Below are positions 9,381-17,831 of a DNA stretch of 64,000 nucleotides, piece after piece. The DNA is taken from the NCBI RefSeq assembly GCF_902859765.1, contig NZ_CADIJV010000020.1:37330-101329 (forward strand), read 5' to 3'. A program made the position numbers and the translations under genes. Position 1 is the first letter of the stretch; each line of letters starts with the position of its first letter. The DNA comes from Achromobacter pulmonis (GTDB lineage: Bacteria; Pseudomonadota; Gammaproteobacteria; Burkholderiales; Burkholderiaceae_B). The notes beneath the pieces were generated by a model. It did no database searches. It was not told where the DNA came from and saw nothing but the letters and a program-made list of their open reading frames with translations.

Positions 9381-9917
9381 ATGGAACGAGACATGGCACC
9401 AGAGGACGCGATTTTCGAGCTGATAGAGGCGGCCGCCGCTGGCGTGCCCGTGATATTTGCCAACGAGAACGGCAACCGCCCGCGCCAGCCATATATCGCC
9501 ATGGCGGTGCGCTGGTCGCAAGCCGGCCCCGCCGAGCGGGGCAGCGTCGGTGACGACGGCTTGATGGCAGTTTCACACCACACGGACGCCATCGTCGAAT
9601 TGCAGGGCTACGGCGTCGGCGCCTTCGAGGGGCTGGCCGGCATGCAGCTGCGGCTGCAGCACCCCCTCTTTGAAGATCGGGCCGAAGCGCTGGGCCTGGC
9701 TGTGTTCGATCTGGGCCGCCTGGAAAACGTCCCCGTGTTGCGGGATGGCGCCCGCTACGAGCAGCGCGCGGTGCTCGAGCTTGGCGTCCGGTACGCCACA
9801 TCCTTTGGGGGCGACACCAGCTTCATTGCCACGGTGGCTGGGGCCGGTGTCACCTCCGGTGGGCTGACGCCGCCGGTCGAGACGACCTTTTCCGTCACCG
9901 ATGGCGACGCGCCGTAG
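9381..9917 (+). CDS. Neck/tail terminator protein (LIC_12616/gp12-like)
   Basis: 178 residues (or 174 if the second Met is used). It contains RPRQPYIAMAVRWSQAGPAERGSVGDDGLMAVSHHTDAIVELQGYG and ends in a beta-rich segment, matching phage neck/tail terminator proteins that cap the tail tube just before the sheath gene. A 113-bp non-coding gap precedes it, unusual in this tightly packed operon. The stop lies in the loop of a strong palindrome (9901-9926). Confidence 0.65.
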   Translation: MERDMAPEDAIFELIEAAAAGVPVIFANENGNRPRQPYIAMAVRWSQAGPAERGSVGDDGLMAVSHHTDAIVELQGYGVGAFEGLAGMQLRLQHPLFEDRAEALGLAVFDLGRLENVPVLRDGARYEQRAVLELGVRYATSFGGDTSFIATVAGAGVTSGGLTPPVETTFSVTDGDAP

Positions 9918-9926
9918 CGTCGCCAT
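9901..9926 (+). terminator. 10-bp perfect hairpin at the neck-gene stop
   Basis: ATGGCGACGC (9901-9910) and GCGTCGCCAT (9917-9926) are exact reverse complements around a 6-nt loop containing the TAG stop. CGCCCGTTCTTTCC follows, a weak T-rich run. It could end or attenuate transcription, or stabilise the upstream mRNA, before the highly expressed sheath gene. Confidence 0.5.
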
Positions 9927-9946
9927 CGCCCGTTCTTTCCCTACAT

Positions 9947-9970
9947 GGCCTCCGCCCGGAGGCCGCTTTC
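9947..9970 (+). terminator. Second hairpin ahead of the sheath gene
   Basis: GGCCTCC (9947-9953) and GGAGGCC (9958-9964) form a perfect 7-bp stem with a GCCC loop, followed by GCTTTCATT. It resembles the hairpin before the capsid gene at 6653 in shape and in the trailing TTTCATT, and lies 14 bp before the sheath start. Confidence 0.45.
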
Positions 9971-9983
9971 ATTGGAGCCACAT

Positions 9984-11342
9984 ATGGCAAACCTCGATCG
10001 GATCGTCAATGTGGCGATCTCCCTGAACACTACAGCCATCAAAGAGCAGAATTTCTCCGACATCCTGGTGCTGGGCGCGCACGTTCTTTCGGTGAACCGG
10101 ATCCTGGTGGTTACGGAGGCCTCCGAGCTGCTGGACCTGGGCATCAGCCAGACCGACCCGCTGTACATTGCGGTGCGCGACGCCTTCAAGCAGATTCCGA
10201 CGGTGACGCGCGTCTTCGTTGGCCGTCGCCAGGTCGACACGACCCGTGTCACCGTTACGCGCGCCGGCGTCGCGGACTACGAGGTCACGCTGCGCTGGCG
10301 TGCCCAGGACGGCGCGGTGCAATCGGCCTCGCCCAAGTTCACGGGCCTGGCGGCAAGCACGCCTGACGACATCGCCGTGGGGCTGGTAGCCGCGATCACC
10401 GCGAGCGGCGCTCCCGTGTCCGCCACGTCGGTCGGCGCCGAGGTTTCCATCACCGCCAGCACCGCCGGCACCGCCGTGGCCGTCTCGGTCAAGGGAAACC
10501 TGTCGGTGGGCGTCCCCACCAGCACGGAAACGCCCACTGCGGCGCTCTCGGCCTGCCTGAAAGAGAGCGGCGACTGGTATGGCGTCGCGCTGGCCAGTCG
10601 CGTCGAAGCGGATGTTCTGGACGCGGCCGAGTGGGTCGAATCCAATGGGCGCCTGTTCGGTGTTTCGAGCGACCAAGCCGGGATCATCGACGCGGCGGTC
10701 ACGGACGACCTGGCTTCGAAGTGCCAGCGGAAGCAGTATTTCCGGACCCACGTTTGGTTCCATGGCCAGGCCGGCACCGAGGCGCTGGAAGCCGCCGTTA
10801 CCGCCAACCGCTTCACCTTCTATCCCGGCGGCGAGACGTGGGCCAACACGCGCTTGGCGGGCATCAGCTATGACAACCTCAGCGAGGGGCAGGCCCTGGC
10901 CGCCCGCGCCAAGAACGCCAACACCTTCGAGCAGATGCGCAACTTCGCCGTGACGCAGAACGGCAAGGTGGCGGCGGGTGAGTGGATCGACGTGATCCGC
11001 GGGCGCGACTGGCTGGCCGAGCAGATCAAGATCGAGGTCGCCACGCAACTGATCAACGCCAACGGCAAGGTGCCCTTCACTGACGACGGTATCCAGATCC
11101 TGGTGACCGGCGTGCGCAAGGCGCTGATGCTCGGCCAGTCACGCGGCCTGGTGGCGCCCGACGAAATGGACGCCAGCGGAAAGATGATTCCGGGGTTCGT
11201 CATCACGGCGCCGCTGTCGATGAACATTTCCACCAACGACAAGGCCAACCGGATCCTGCGCGACCTCAAGTTCAGCGCCCGCCTGGCCGGTGCCATCCAC
11301 GTTGCCGACATCAAGGGCAACCTGACCTACCAGCAACTCTAA
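9984..11342 (+). CDS. Tail sheath protein (DUF3383)
   Basis: 452 residues, with the start chosen at MANLDRIVNVAISLNT after TTGGAGCC. The N-terminal DRIVNVAISLNT motif, the internal RIAVGLVAAI-like beta domain, and the C-terminal GFVITAPLSMNISTNDKANRI are typical of DUF3383 contractile sheath proteins of Bcep-type myoviruses. The sheath surrounds the tube and contracts at infection. The tube gene follows 15 bp later, the usual sheath-tube pair. Confidence 0.9.
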   Translation: MANLDRIVNVAISLNTTAIKEQNFSDILVLGAHVLSVNRILVVTEASELLDLGISQTDPLYIAVRDAFKQIPTVTRVFVGRRQVDTTRVTVTRAGVADYEVTLRWRAQDGAVQSASPKFTGLAASTPDDIAVGLVAAITASGAPVSATSVGAEVSITASTAGTAVAVSVKGNLSVGVPTSTETPTAALSACLKESGDWYGVALASRVEADVLDAAEWVESNGRLFGVSSDQAGIIDAAVTDDLASKCQRKQYFRTHVWFHGQAGTEALEAAVTANRFTFYPGGETWANTRLAGISYDNLSEGQALAARAKNANTFEQMRNFAVTQNGKVAAGEWIDVIRGRDWLAEQIKIEVATQLINANGKVPFTDDGIQILVTGVRKALMLGQSRGLVAPDEMDASGKMIPGFVITAPLSMNISTNDKANRILRDLKFSARLAGAIHVADIKGNLTYQQL

Positions 11343-11357
11343 GCGGAGAAATCCAGC

Positions 11358-11786
11358 ATGGCTGTGAAAACCTATGCACCCAACAGGGTGAAGATCGTGA
11401 TGGGCGCTATCGCCTTGAGCGGCCTGGCCGAAGACACGTTCGTGACCGTGTCCGAGATCGGCGAGGGAATCGCCTCCGTCGCCGGCGTCGACGGCGAGGT
11501 CGCGCGTTCGATGTCGCGCGATTCGCGCCTGCGCATCACGGTGACGCTGTTGCAGACCAGCACCAGCAACGCCCTGTTGTCGGCACTGCACCAAGCTGAC
11601 AAGACGACCGACGGCGATGGCGCGGTGCCGGTCGCCGTTACCGACCTGCGTGGGAAGTCGCTGCACGCGTCCGACTCTGCGTGGATCGTGAAGACGCCCG
11701 ACGCGGGGTATGCCGCCAAGGTGGGAACCCGCGAATGGGTCATCGAAACCGGCCCGGCCGTGAACATTGTGGGGGGTAACACCTGA
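11358..11786 (+). CDS. Tail tube protein (DUF3277)
   Basis: 142 residues. The phrases YAPNRVKIVMGAIALSG, VSEIGEGIASVAGVDGEVARSMSRDSR and ITVTLLQTSTSNALLSALHQAD are characteristic of DUF3277 tube proteins paired with DUF3383 sheaths. It has a good GGAG ribosome binding site. Its stop overlaps the start of the chaperone gene (TGATG at 11784). Confidence 0.9.
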   Translation: MAVKTYAPNRVKIVMGAIALSGLAEDTFVTVSEIGEGIASVAGVDGEVARSMSRDSRLRITVTLLQTSTSNALLSALHQADKTTDGDGAVPVAVTDLRGKSLHASDSAWIVKTPDAGYAAKVGTREWVIETGPAVNIVGGNT

Positions 11787-12265
11787 TGAGCCGCACCAAG
11801 CCTTTCCAGATCGGGACGACCACGTTCCACGTCACGAAGTTCGACGCGCTCACCCAGCTCAAGCTGCTGGGCGACCTGCAAAAAGAGGTCATCCCGTCCG
11901 CCGGAGCGCTGTTCGGCGCCGTGATCAGTGAGCCGGGCGAAACCCGCGACGAGCAGGCCATCATGGACGCGTTGCGCCAGTTGTCCGGCCGCCTGGGCGG
12001 GGACGACCTGAAAAAGTGGTTCGGCATGCTGGTGACTCCGGAAAACGTCAGCTTCGAGCTCGACGGCCGGGAGCCGCAGCCCCTGACCGACGCCCACCGC
12101 GGGCTGGCGTTCCAGGATTTCGCCGAAATCCTGGAGTTGATGTACCACGTCCTGATGCACAACTTCTCCGGCCCTTTGGTGCGCTGGGCCGGCCGCTTTG
12201 GTCCGGCCCGCGAGAAGCTGGCGAACCTGTCGGGGTCTTTGATCCCACCTTCGAACGAGAACTGA
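11786..12265 (+). CDS. Tail assembly chaperone (short form)
   Basis: 159 residues between tube and tape measure, the standard place for tail assembly chaperones. KPFQIGTTTFHVTKFDALTQLKLLGDLQKEV and the alpha-helical remainder match chaperones of related myophages, which coat the tape measure protein during tube polymerisation and are absent from the virion. A second reading frame overlaps its 3' end and continues to the tape-measure start (see the frameshift extension). Confidence 0.8.
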   Translation: MSRTKPFQIGTTTFHVTKFDALTQLKLLGDLQKEVIPSAGALFGAVISEPGETRDEQAIMDALRQLSGRLGGDDLKKWFGMLVTPENVSFELDGREPQPLTDAHRGLAFQDFAEILELMYHVLMHNFSGPLVRWAGRFGPAREKLANLSGSLIPPSNEN

Positions 12266-12414
12266 TCGTCTGGCGGCCAATCCTGGCCGGTCATGTCAGC
12301 CTTGAAGCCGTGCGCCTGGGGCATGTTGACCTCCTGGACATCATGAAGCTGAACGCGCTCATGGACGCCCGGGATGCGGCCCAGGAGCAGGCGAATAGGA
12401 AGAACAACACATGA
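12228..12414 (+). other. Probable -1 frameshift extension of the tail assembly chaperone
   Basis: The -1 frame is open through the end of the chaperone gene and continues with the protein-like FERELIVWRPILAGHVSLEA and LDIMKLNALMDARDAAQEQ, ending 4 bp into the tape-measure start. It has no start codon or ribosome binding site of its own near that coding-like part. A GGGG run (12232-12235) allows the glycine tRNA reading GGG at 12233-12235 to re-pair one base back. The fused product would be about 209 residues. This copies the G/GT arrangement of lambda and the equivalent arrangement in many myoviruses. Confidence 0.6.
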
Positions 12415-14882
12415 CTACTGTTCGTGAACTGGTCACCCTGCTGCGGTACCAGGTGGACGAGGCGGGCCTGAAGAAGTACGAGGACGCCTACCAGGACGCT
12501 CAGGAGGCCATGCGCAAGGCCAGCGCCAAGACGGTGCAGTCGATGCGCCAGGCCCTGACGGGGGCGGTGTTCAAGCCCGGCGCATGGAGCGTGGGCGCGG
12601 GCCGGGCGACGGGCGGCGCACCCGCGCCCACGCTTCCCCGGCCCGCGCAACCTGGCTTGCCTTTGCCCGTGCGCGCCCCGGCCGCTGGCGCGGCCGGCCT
12701 GGGCGTAGCCGCCGCCTTTCCGGTGAACGTCGCTGAGACTCGCGCTCGGATCGGCCAGGTCCAGGCTGCGTACGGCACGTTGTTGGCCAGGGCACGGTCC
12801 GGCCTTCACATTGTGCGGGAAGTGGGGATTGGCACCTGGGAAGGCATCCGCCTGGGTATTCAAGACGCGCGGCAGGCACAGGAGCGCATGACGCGCTCGC
12901 AGTGGCAGGGCACCCGCGCGGTGAAGGAGCAGGCCGGCGCATTCGCCGGGCTGCGAGGAATTATCGGCGCGGTCCTCGGCGTTTCGATCGTCAAGAGGAT
13001 TTTTGGTGATATCGACGCCTGGGGCCAGATGGAAGCCCGCATGAAGCAGGCGACCAGTTCCGCCCAGGAGTACGCCGAGGTGGATCAGGAACTGGCGAGG
13101 GTGTCGCGCCTGACCTACAAGTCCTATTCGTCGAGCGCAGAGCTATTCGTGCGCACCCGGCGCACCATGGCGGACCTGGGCAAGACCACGCAGGACACCA
13201 TCGACGTGACCGAAGGCCTGTCCCTCGGCATGGCCCTGTCCAGCACGAAGGCCCAAGACCAGGAGTCGGTGATCTCTTCGGTGACGAAGGCGATCATGCA
13301 GAACAAGCTGGGGATGGAGGAGTACAGCACGCTCATGCGTGCGGCACCCCGCCTTCAGGTTGCGCTGGCCGACGGCCTGGGCATAACCACCGACAAGCTG
13401 CTGGAGCAGGTCAAGGCCGGCAAGCTGACCACCGACACCTTTCTGCCCGCGCTGCAATCCCAGCTGGCAAAAATGCGCGTCGAAGCGCAGGACATGCCGG
13501 TCACAATCGCTGACGCGATGACCGTCTGGAATGACGCGTTCCAGCGGTTTTTCGGGAAGACGCTGACATTCGGCCGAACCGCGGTGCTGGGCGTTACCCA
13601 GTCGATCGAGTTTCTGGCGGACAACATCGCCACCGTGATCAAGCTGCTGGCGATCAGCGGCGGCGCGTGGGGGCTGGTGAAGCTGCGCGGCTGGCTTCGC
13701 CTGGCGTCGTTCCAGTCTGGGGGGCTTGTCCGGTCATTGGTGGCTGCGACGCGCGCGGCAATCGGCCTGGATTCGGCCATGGCGCTGCGCCGCGGGCCGG
13801 CCGGCGCGGCGCGCATGCTGGCTTACTGGAATCGCACCTTGGCGCCCATGCTGCGCATGGCGGCGGTCCTCGCCACTATCTACCTGCTGGTGGACGATAT
13901 CGGCGTGTGGTTCCGCGGGGGCGACTCCGTATTCGGCGACCTGATTGGACCCGTGGAGGATTGGAGGAACGAAATCGAGGCCGTGAAGGCCGTGTTGGTC
14001 CAGGTGAAGGACTTCCTGGGCGGCACGGGCCAGGCGCTGGGGCCCTGGGCGAAGAAGTGGGGCACGATTGCCGTTATGGCCTACGGCCTGTGGAGGATCC
14101 TGAGCCCTGTCCGGGGCCTGATCATGTTCCTGGCCACCAAGGCCGTGCCCTTGCTGTGGAAGGCGTTCGCGATGACGCCGATCGGGCGTGTCGTCGCGGT
14201 GATTACCGCGGCGCTGTGGCTTATCTGGTCGAACTGGGACCGCATCGTGAAGTTCTTCGTCGATTCCTGGGACAGCATCCGCAACGCGGCCAAGGGCACC
14301 TTCATGGAGCCGATCATCGAGTACATCGAGGCCATCTGGAAATTCTGGGACGGCATTTTCAAGGGGGTGGTTGCAGCTTTCACCGGGGATTGGGATGGCG
14401 CGATCAAGCACTGGCACAACGCCTTCTCGGGGCTGTGGAAATACTTTGATGAAATCGGCGATCGCATGATGGCCAAGATCAAGGACATCGGCAAAGCCAT
14501 CACGGAGTGGATTTCCAAAAAATGGAATGAAGCCACAGAGAAGATCGAAAGCTACCTGCCCGAAATGTTGCGTGACAAGTCGATGAACGAGGCCGCGCAG
14601 GCGAACAATGCATGGTTGAGGGAGAAAATGCCGTGGCTGTCTCCGATCATGGGCAACGCGTACCCCCAGATCGACCCAGCCGCGGCGATGCGCGCCGGCG
14701 CGAGCGGGCGCGGGCCGGTCACGGTCCAAAACCACGCTGAAGTCACCATCAACGCGCCGAGTGGCGATCCCAATGCGATTGCAGGCGCCACCCGGCGCGG
14801 CATGGAGGCGACCCAGCAGCGCAGCGCTGACGCCATGGCCAGGTTCTTTCAGTTTCCGACCGGCGTCGAAGCGCCTCGATAG
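12411..14882 (+). CDS. Tail tape measure protein
   Basis: 823 residues, the longest phage gene here. Residues 200-380 carry the conserved tape-measure domain (ARMKQATSSAQEYAEVDQEL; VSRLTYKSYSSSAELFVRTR; GMEEYSTLMRAAPRLQVALADGLG; LTTDTFLPALQSQLAKM). Hydrophobic segments near residues 400-420, 480-500 and 545-610 probably insert in the host membrane during DNA injection. The C-terminus is short and Ala/Gly-rich. It sets tail length with the chaperone upstream. Confidence 0.92.
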   Translation: MTTVRELVTLLRYQVDEAGLKKYEDAYQDAQEAMRKASAKTVQSMRQALTGAVFKPGAWSVGAGRATGGAPAPTLPRPAQPGLPLPVRAPAAGAAGLGVAAAFPVNVAETRARIGQVQAAYGTLLARARSGLHIVREVGIGTWEGIRLGIQDARQAQERMTRSQWQGTRAVKEQAGAFAGLRGIIGAVLGVSIVKRIFGDIDAWGQMEARMKQATSSAQEYAEVDQELARVSRLTYKSYSSSAELFVRTRRTMADLGKTTQDTIDVTEGLSLGMALSSTKAQDQESVISSVTKAIMQNKLGMEEYSTLMRAAPRLQVALADGLGITTDKLLEQVKAGKLTTDTFLPALQSQLAKMRVEAQDMPVTIADAMTVWNDAFQRFFGKTLTFGRTAVLGVTQSIEFLADNIATVIKLLAISGGAWGLVKLRGWLRLASFQSGGLVRSLVAATRAAIGLDSAMALRRGPAGAARMLAYWNRTLAPMLRMAAVLATIYLLVDDIGVWFRGGDSVFGDLIGPVEDWRNEIEAVKAVLVQVKDFLGGTGQALGPWAKKWGTIAVMAYGLWRILSPVRGLIMFLATKAVPLLWKAFAMTPIGRVVAVITAALWLIWSNWDRIVKFFVDSWDSIRNAAKGTFMEPIIEYIEAIWKFWDGIFKGVVAAFTGDWDGAIKHWHNAFSGLWKYFDEIGDRMMAKIKDIGKAITEWISKKWNEATEKIESYLPEMLRDKSMNEAAQANNAWLREKMPWLSPIMGNAYPQIDPAAAMRAGASGRGPVTVQNHAEVTINAPSGDPNAIAGATRRGMEATQQRSADAMARFFQFPTGVEAPR

Positions 14883-14890
14883 GGGGATTC

Positions 14891-15511
14891 ATGAGCTTTG
14901 TGTCTTTGGTGTTCGGTTGGAACGGCGGCAGCAGCATCGGCGTCGTTCCGCTGGATGCCCTGTTGAGCGAGTCGACATCGCTGGAAAGCCAGGCGACGAG
15001 CTACCCGGTGGAAGATGGGCCGCCCGTCACCGACCACGTGGTGCAGGAATCCGAGCGGCTGCAGCTGGACGGCTGGGTGACTGCCGCCGAGGTTTCGCTG
15101 CTCGGCGGGCGCCTCGCCGGCCGGGCTGGCGGGGGCGGCTCCGGAGCCGGTCGTTCGAAGCTCATCAGCGCCAAGGCCGCGCTGCGGCAGATCCATGCAG
15201 ACCGCCTGCCCATCACGGTGACCACGGGCCTGGACGTGTACACCGATTTCGTCATGGAGCGGTGCGAGATCGGCCGCGCTGCTGATGGCGGAGAACGGTT
15301 TTCCATCACCGCTGAGTTCAAGAAGATCCGGAAGGTCACCCTGCGGCAGGCGGATATCCCACCGGCCAAGACGAGCGGCTCGGCGACGGGCAAGGCAGGA
15401 GCGACCAAGACCAACGCCGGCAAGGCGGCGCCGCGCGAGGTCTCGGACCTGAAGAGCGCCACCAGTGGCGCAGGCAAGAAGGCGAGCGGCATTCTCGGGG
15501 GCGGTCAATGA
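14891..15511 (+). CDS. Tail/baseplate protein with Dit-like N-terminal domain
   Basis: 206 residues. The N-terminal 120 residues (FGWNGGSSIGVVPLDALLSESTS, VQESERLQLDGWVTAAE, LPITVTTGLDVYTDFVMERCEIGRA) resemble the N-terminal domain found in distal-tail-like proteins of Mu/Bcep-type phages. The final 60 residues are a Lys/Ala/Gly-rich low-complexity tail. It lies directly after the tape measure, with an AGGGGG ribosome binding site. It probably joins the tube to the baseplate. Confidence 0.7.
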   Translation: MSFVSLVFGWNGGSSIGVVPLDALLSESTSLESQATSYPVEDGPPVTDHVVQESERLQLDGWVTAAEVSLLGGRLAGRAGGGGSGAGRSKLISAKAALRQIHADRLPITVTTGLDVYTDFVMERCEIGRAADGGERFSITAEFKKIRKVTLRQADIPPAKTSGSATGKAGATKTNAGKAAPREVSDLKSATSGAGKKASGILGGGQ

Positions 15512-15840
15512 TTCAGATTCCGGTGCTGGACGCAAACGACAGCTTGACCGAGGTCGAGCTGGACGGCGTTACGTACTTTCTGGGCCTGGGCTGGAACAGC
15601 GAGTTCGAGGCCTGGGCCATGTCGATCGAGAACGCATACAACGAGGTTGTGGTTGCGGGAATCGCCCTGGTGCCTGACACGCCGCTGCTGGCGCAATATC
15701 GCCACCTCCCGGTCCCGGCCGGGGAGTTGATCGCGCTCGCGCCGGACAGACGCAACACGATCAGCCGCACGGCTTTGCCCAGTGGGGAGGTGGGCCTGAT
15801 GTATGTGAGTGTCGAAGAGGTGCCCAATGCCGCGCTTTGA
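15508..15840 (+). CDS. Baseplate plug-type protein (DUF6983-like)
   Basis: 110 residues starting MIQIPVLDANDSLTEVELDGVTYFLGLGWN, with YVSVEEVPNA at the C-terminus. Small beta-strand-rich proteins of this type stand between the Dit-like protein and the hub in myophages with DUF3383 sheaths. It overlaps the previous stop by 4 bp and the following start by 14 bp. The function is assigned by context and general pattern. Confidence 0.65.
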   Translation: MIQIPVLDANDSLTEVELDGVTYFLGLGWNSEFEAWAMSIENAYNEVVVAGIALVPDTPLLAQYRHLPVPAGELIALAPDRRNTISRTALPSGEVGLMYVSVEEVPNAAL

Positions 15841-16744
15841 CCGGGTTTACAGGCTGCTGGTGGGAAAGCCGAACCAGAAGGGCGTGGAGATCGTGCAGCC
15901 GATTCGCATCACCTTCGACGTGCGCAAGGACACGCAAGAGGAGCCGAACGACCACACGATCCGCGTCTACAACCTGGCCGCGCCTACCCGCCGCGCCCTG
16001 GAAGAGCCGGGCCTGCGCTGTGTGCTGTACGCGGGCTATTCGGGGGAGGGCGGGCCGCTGCTGATGGCGTCAGGGAGCGTGGTGTTCGCCTACACCAAGT
16101 TCGAACAGCCGGATGTGGTGACCGAGTTGATCGTCAAGGACGGCTACACCGAAGTGCGGGACACCGCCATCTCGATTGGTCTGGGGCCTGGGGCACAGGC
16201 CAGCGCCATCATCCGGGATATTGCCCGCCAGATGGGCCTTCCGCTCGTCATGGCTGACGACGTGCCGGACCGCCGCTGGCAACAGGGCTTTTCGTTCTAT
16301 GGGGCGGCTCGAACTGCGCTGCACAAGGTCACGCAGGGCACCGGCCTTGAATGGTCGATCCAGAACCAGCAGCTGCAGGTTGTACAGCGCCGTGGGACGA
16401 CGCGCCGCCAGGCCGTCGTGCTGGCCGCCGACACGGGCTTACTCGGCTTCCCCGAGCGCACCAGGGAGGCGGCGCGCGAAAAGGCGAAGGTGAAGGACCA
16501 GACCACGGGCGACAACGTCAACCTGGTCAGCGCCCAGCAGCAGCGCGACGGCTGGCGCGTGCAATCGCTGCTGTTGCCGACCCTGAATCCCGGCGATCTG
16601 GTGAAGCTGGAAAGCAAGAGCGTTGAGGCCTTCCTGCGGGTGGAAGGGCTGCAGCATTCGGGCGATAGCGCGGGCGGCAACTGGCAGACCGAGCTGCAGC
16701 TGGTGGACAGGTACGCGCCGCCAAAAACCAAGGCGAAGACATGA
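15827..16744 (+). CDS. Baseplate hub protein (gpD/gp27-like)
   Basis: 305 residues. The N-terminus MPRFDRVYRLLVGKPNQKGVEI followed by QPIRITFDVRKDTQEEPNDHTIRVYNLA is typical of phage hub proteins that begin with a bent beta domain. The middle segment IIRDIARQMGLPLVM and the segment GTGLEWSIQNQQLQVVQRRG also fit. It forms the platform for the spike protein encoded next. The start at 15827 was chosen over an upstream in-frame codon because it begins the conserved MPRFDRVY. Confidence 0.8.
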   Translation: MPRFDRVYRLLVGKPNQKGVEIVQPIRITFDVRKDTQEEPNDHTIRVYNLAAPTRRALEEPGLRCVLYAGYSGEGGPLLMASGSVVFAYTKFEQPDVVTELIVKDGYTEVRDTAISIGLGPGAQASAIIRDIARQMGLPLVMADDVPDRRWQQGFSFYGAARTALHKVTQGTGLEWSIQNQQLQVVQRRGTTRRQAVVLAADTGLLGFPERTREAAREKAKVKDQTTGDNVNLVSAQQQRDGWRVQSLLLPTLNPGDLVKLESKSVEAFLRVEGLQHSGDSAGGNWQTELQLVDRYAPPKTKAKT

Positions 16745-17439
16745 ACAACCCAATTTCCGCGTTGCGCACACTCATCTCGTCGGAACTGGCGGACGTTTAC
16801 ACAACGCTGCCGGGCGAAGTCGTGTCCTACGACGGCGTGACGGTCACCGCGCGGCCGGCGCTGGCCAAGCGTCTGGCCAATGGCGAAGTGCTGCAGGCGC
16901 CGTTGATCGTGCGAGTGCCCGTCCGGTGGTTCTCAGGCGATGTGAATGGCGCCCATGCGCTGATCTCTGTACCGCTGAAGCCCGGCGATCCCGTCACGCT
17001 GTCCTTTTCTGCGAGGTCGTTGGAAAACTGGCTGGCCGGTGATAACGGGCCGCCGGATGATCCGCGACAGTTCGACCTCTCGGACGCCTTTGCATCTCCG
17101 GTTGTGCGGCCTGGCGCCGGCAAAGCGGACACCGAGAACGTCAGTATTCAGTACGGGCCGGGGTCGATGAAGATCGCCCCGGATGGAGCGCTGACCATCA
17201 AGGTGCCTCGCAAGCACGTGATCGCCGATGAGACGGTTTTCGACAGCAATGTGACCGTCAACGGGCTGCTCACCTACACCCAGGGCATGAACGGCTCTGG
17301 CGGGAGCGGCGACGGCACGATCAACATCGACGGTAACGTCAACTTCCGCAACGGCGTCCTCACGCACAACGGCAAGAACGTGGGGGACACGCATAGGCAT
17401 CCCAATGGCATGGGCGGCACGACGGAGGAGCCCATCTGA
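16741..17439 (+). CDS. Baseplate spike protein (gpV/gp138-like)
   Basis: 232 residues. The N-terminal OB-fold region (VYTTLPGEVVSYDG, VTARPALAKRLANGEVLQAPLIVRVPV, LISVPLKPGDPVTLSFSARSLENWL) is the gp138-type membrane-puncturing spike domain. The C-terminal half is a repetitive beta-helix (VTVNGLLTYTQGMNGSGGSG, FRNGVLTHNGKNVGDTHRHPN) that ends in a His-containing tip, likely metal-binding. It overlaps the hub stop (ATGA) and the gp25-like start. Confidence 0.85.
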   Translation: MNNPISALRTLISSELADVYTTLPGEVVSYDGVTVTARPALAKRLANGEVLQAPLIVRVPVRWFSGDVNGAHALISVPLKPGDPVTLSFSARSLENWLAGDNGPPDDPRQFDLSDAFASPVVRPGAGKADTENVSIQYGPGSMKIAPDGALTIKVPRKHVIADETVFDSNVTVNGLLTYTQGMNGSGGSGDGTINIDGNVNFRNGVLTHNGKNVGDTHRHPNGMGGTTEEPI

Positions 17440-17807
17440 TGAGCGTAGACCTCCAGTTGTCTCCCGATCATGACCTGGCGTTGGACCTGCTCGGCCGGAC
17501 CTCCCTTGTCGACGGCGCGGAAAGAGTGGCGCAACAGATCAAAGTCACCCTGCTGGCGTTCCTGGGCGAGTGGTTCCTGGATACGTCATTCGGCGTGCCG
17601 TATTTCGATCAGGTCCTGGTGAAGAACCCTGACCGCGCGGCCATCGAGGCCGTGTTTCGCGCGCGGATCTTGGACGTGCCAGGCGTGTCACGCGTTCGCC
17701 GGCTGTCTCTGGCCATCGACCGGGCGCGGCGCGTATTGAGCGTCGAGTTTGAGGCTGATTCAGCCTACGGGCTGGCCAGGGGAACCGCCGAGTTCTCGGC
17801 GCCCTAA
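17439..17807 (+). CDS. Baseplate wedge protein (gpW/gp25-like)
   Basis: 122 residues with the gp25/gpW signature: VAQQIKVTLLAFLGEWFLDTSFGVPYFDQVLVKNPD, including the conserved EWFLDTSFGVPYF core, and VRRLSLAIDRARRVLSVEFE. gp25-like proteins start sheath polymerisation at the baseplate. The length is normal and the gene is followed after 24 bp by baseplate J. Confidence 0.9.
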   Translation: MSVDLQLSPDHDLALDLLGRTSLVDGAERVAQQIKVTLLAFLGEWFLDTSFGVPYFDQVLVKNPDRAAIEAVFRARILDVPGVSRVRRLSLAIDRARRVLSVEFEADSAYGLARGTAEFSAP

Positions 17808-17831
17808 ATTTCTGAATCTTGAGGTTTTTCT

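Noticed and set aside
12009-12017. GAAAAAG as the slippery site for the chaperone frameshift
   Set aside because: The -1 frame after this position is not protein-like until near 12230, and re-pairing would need a mismatch. The GGGG at 12232 is the better candidate.
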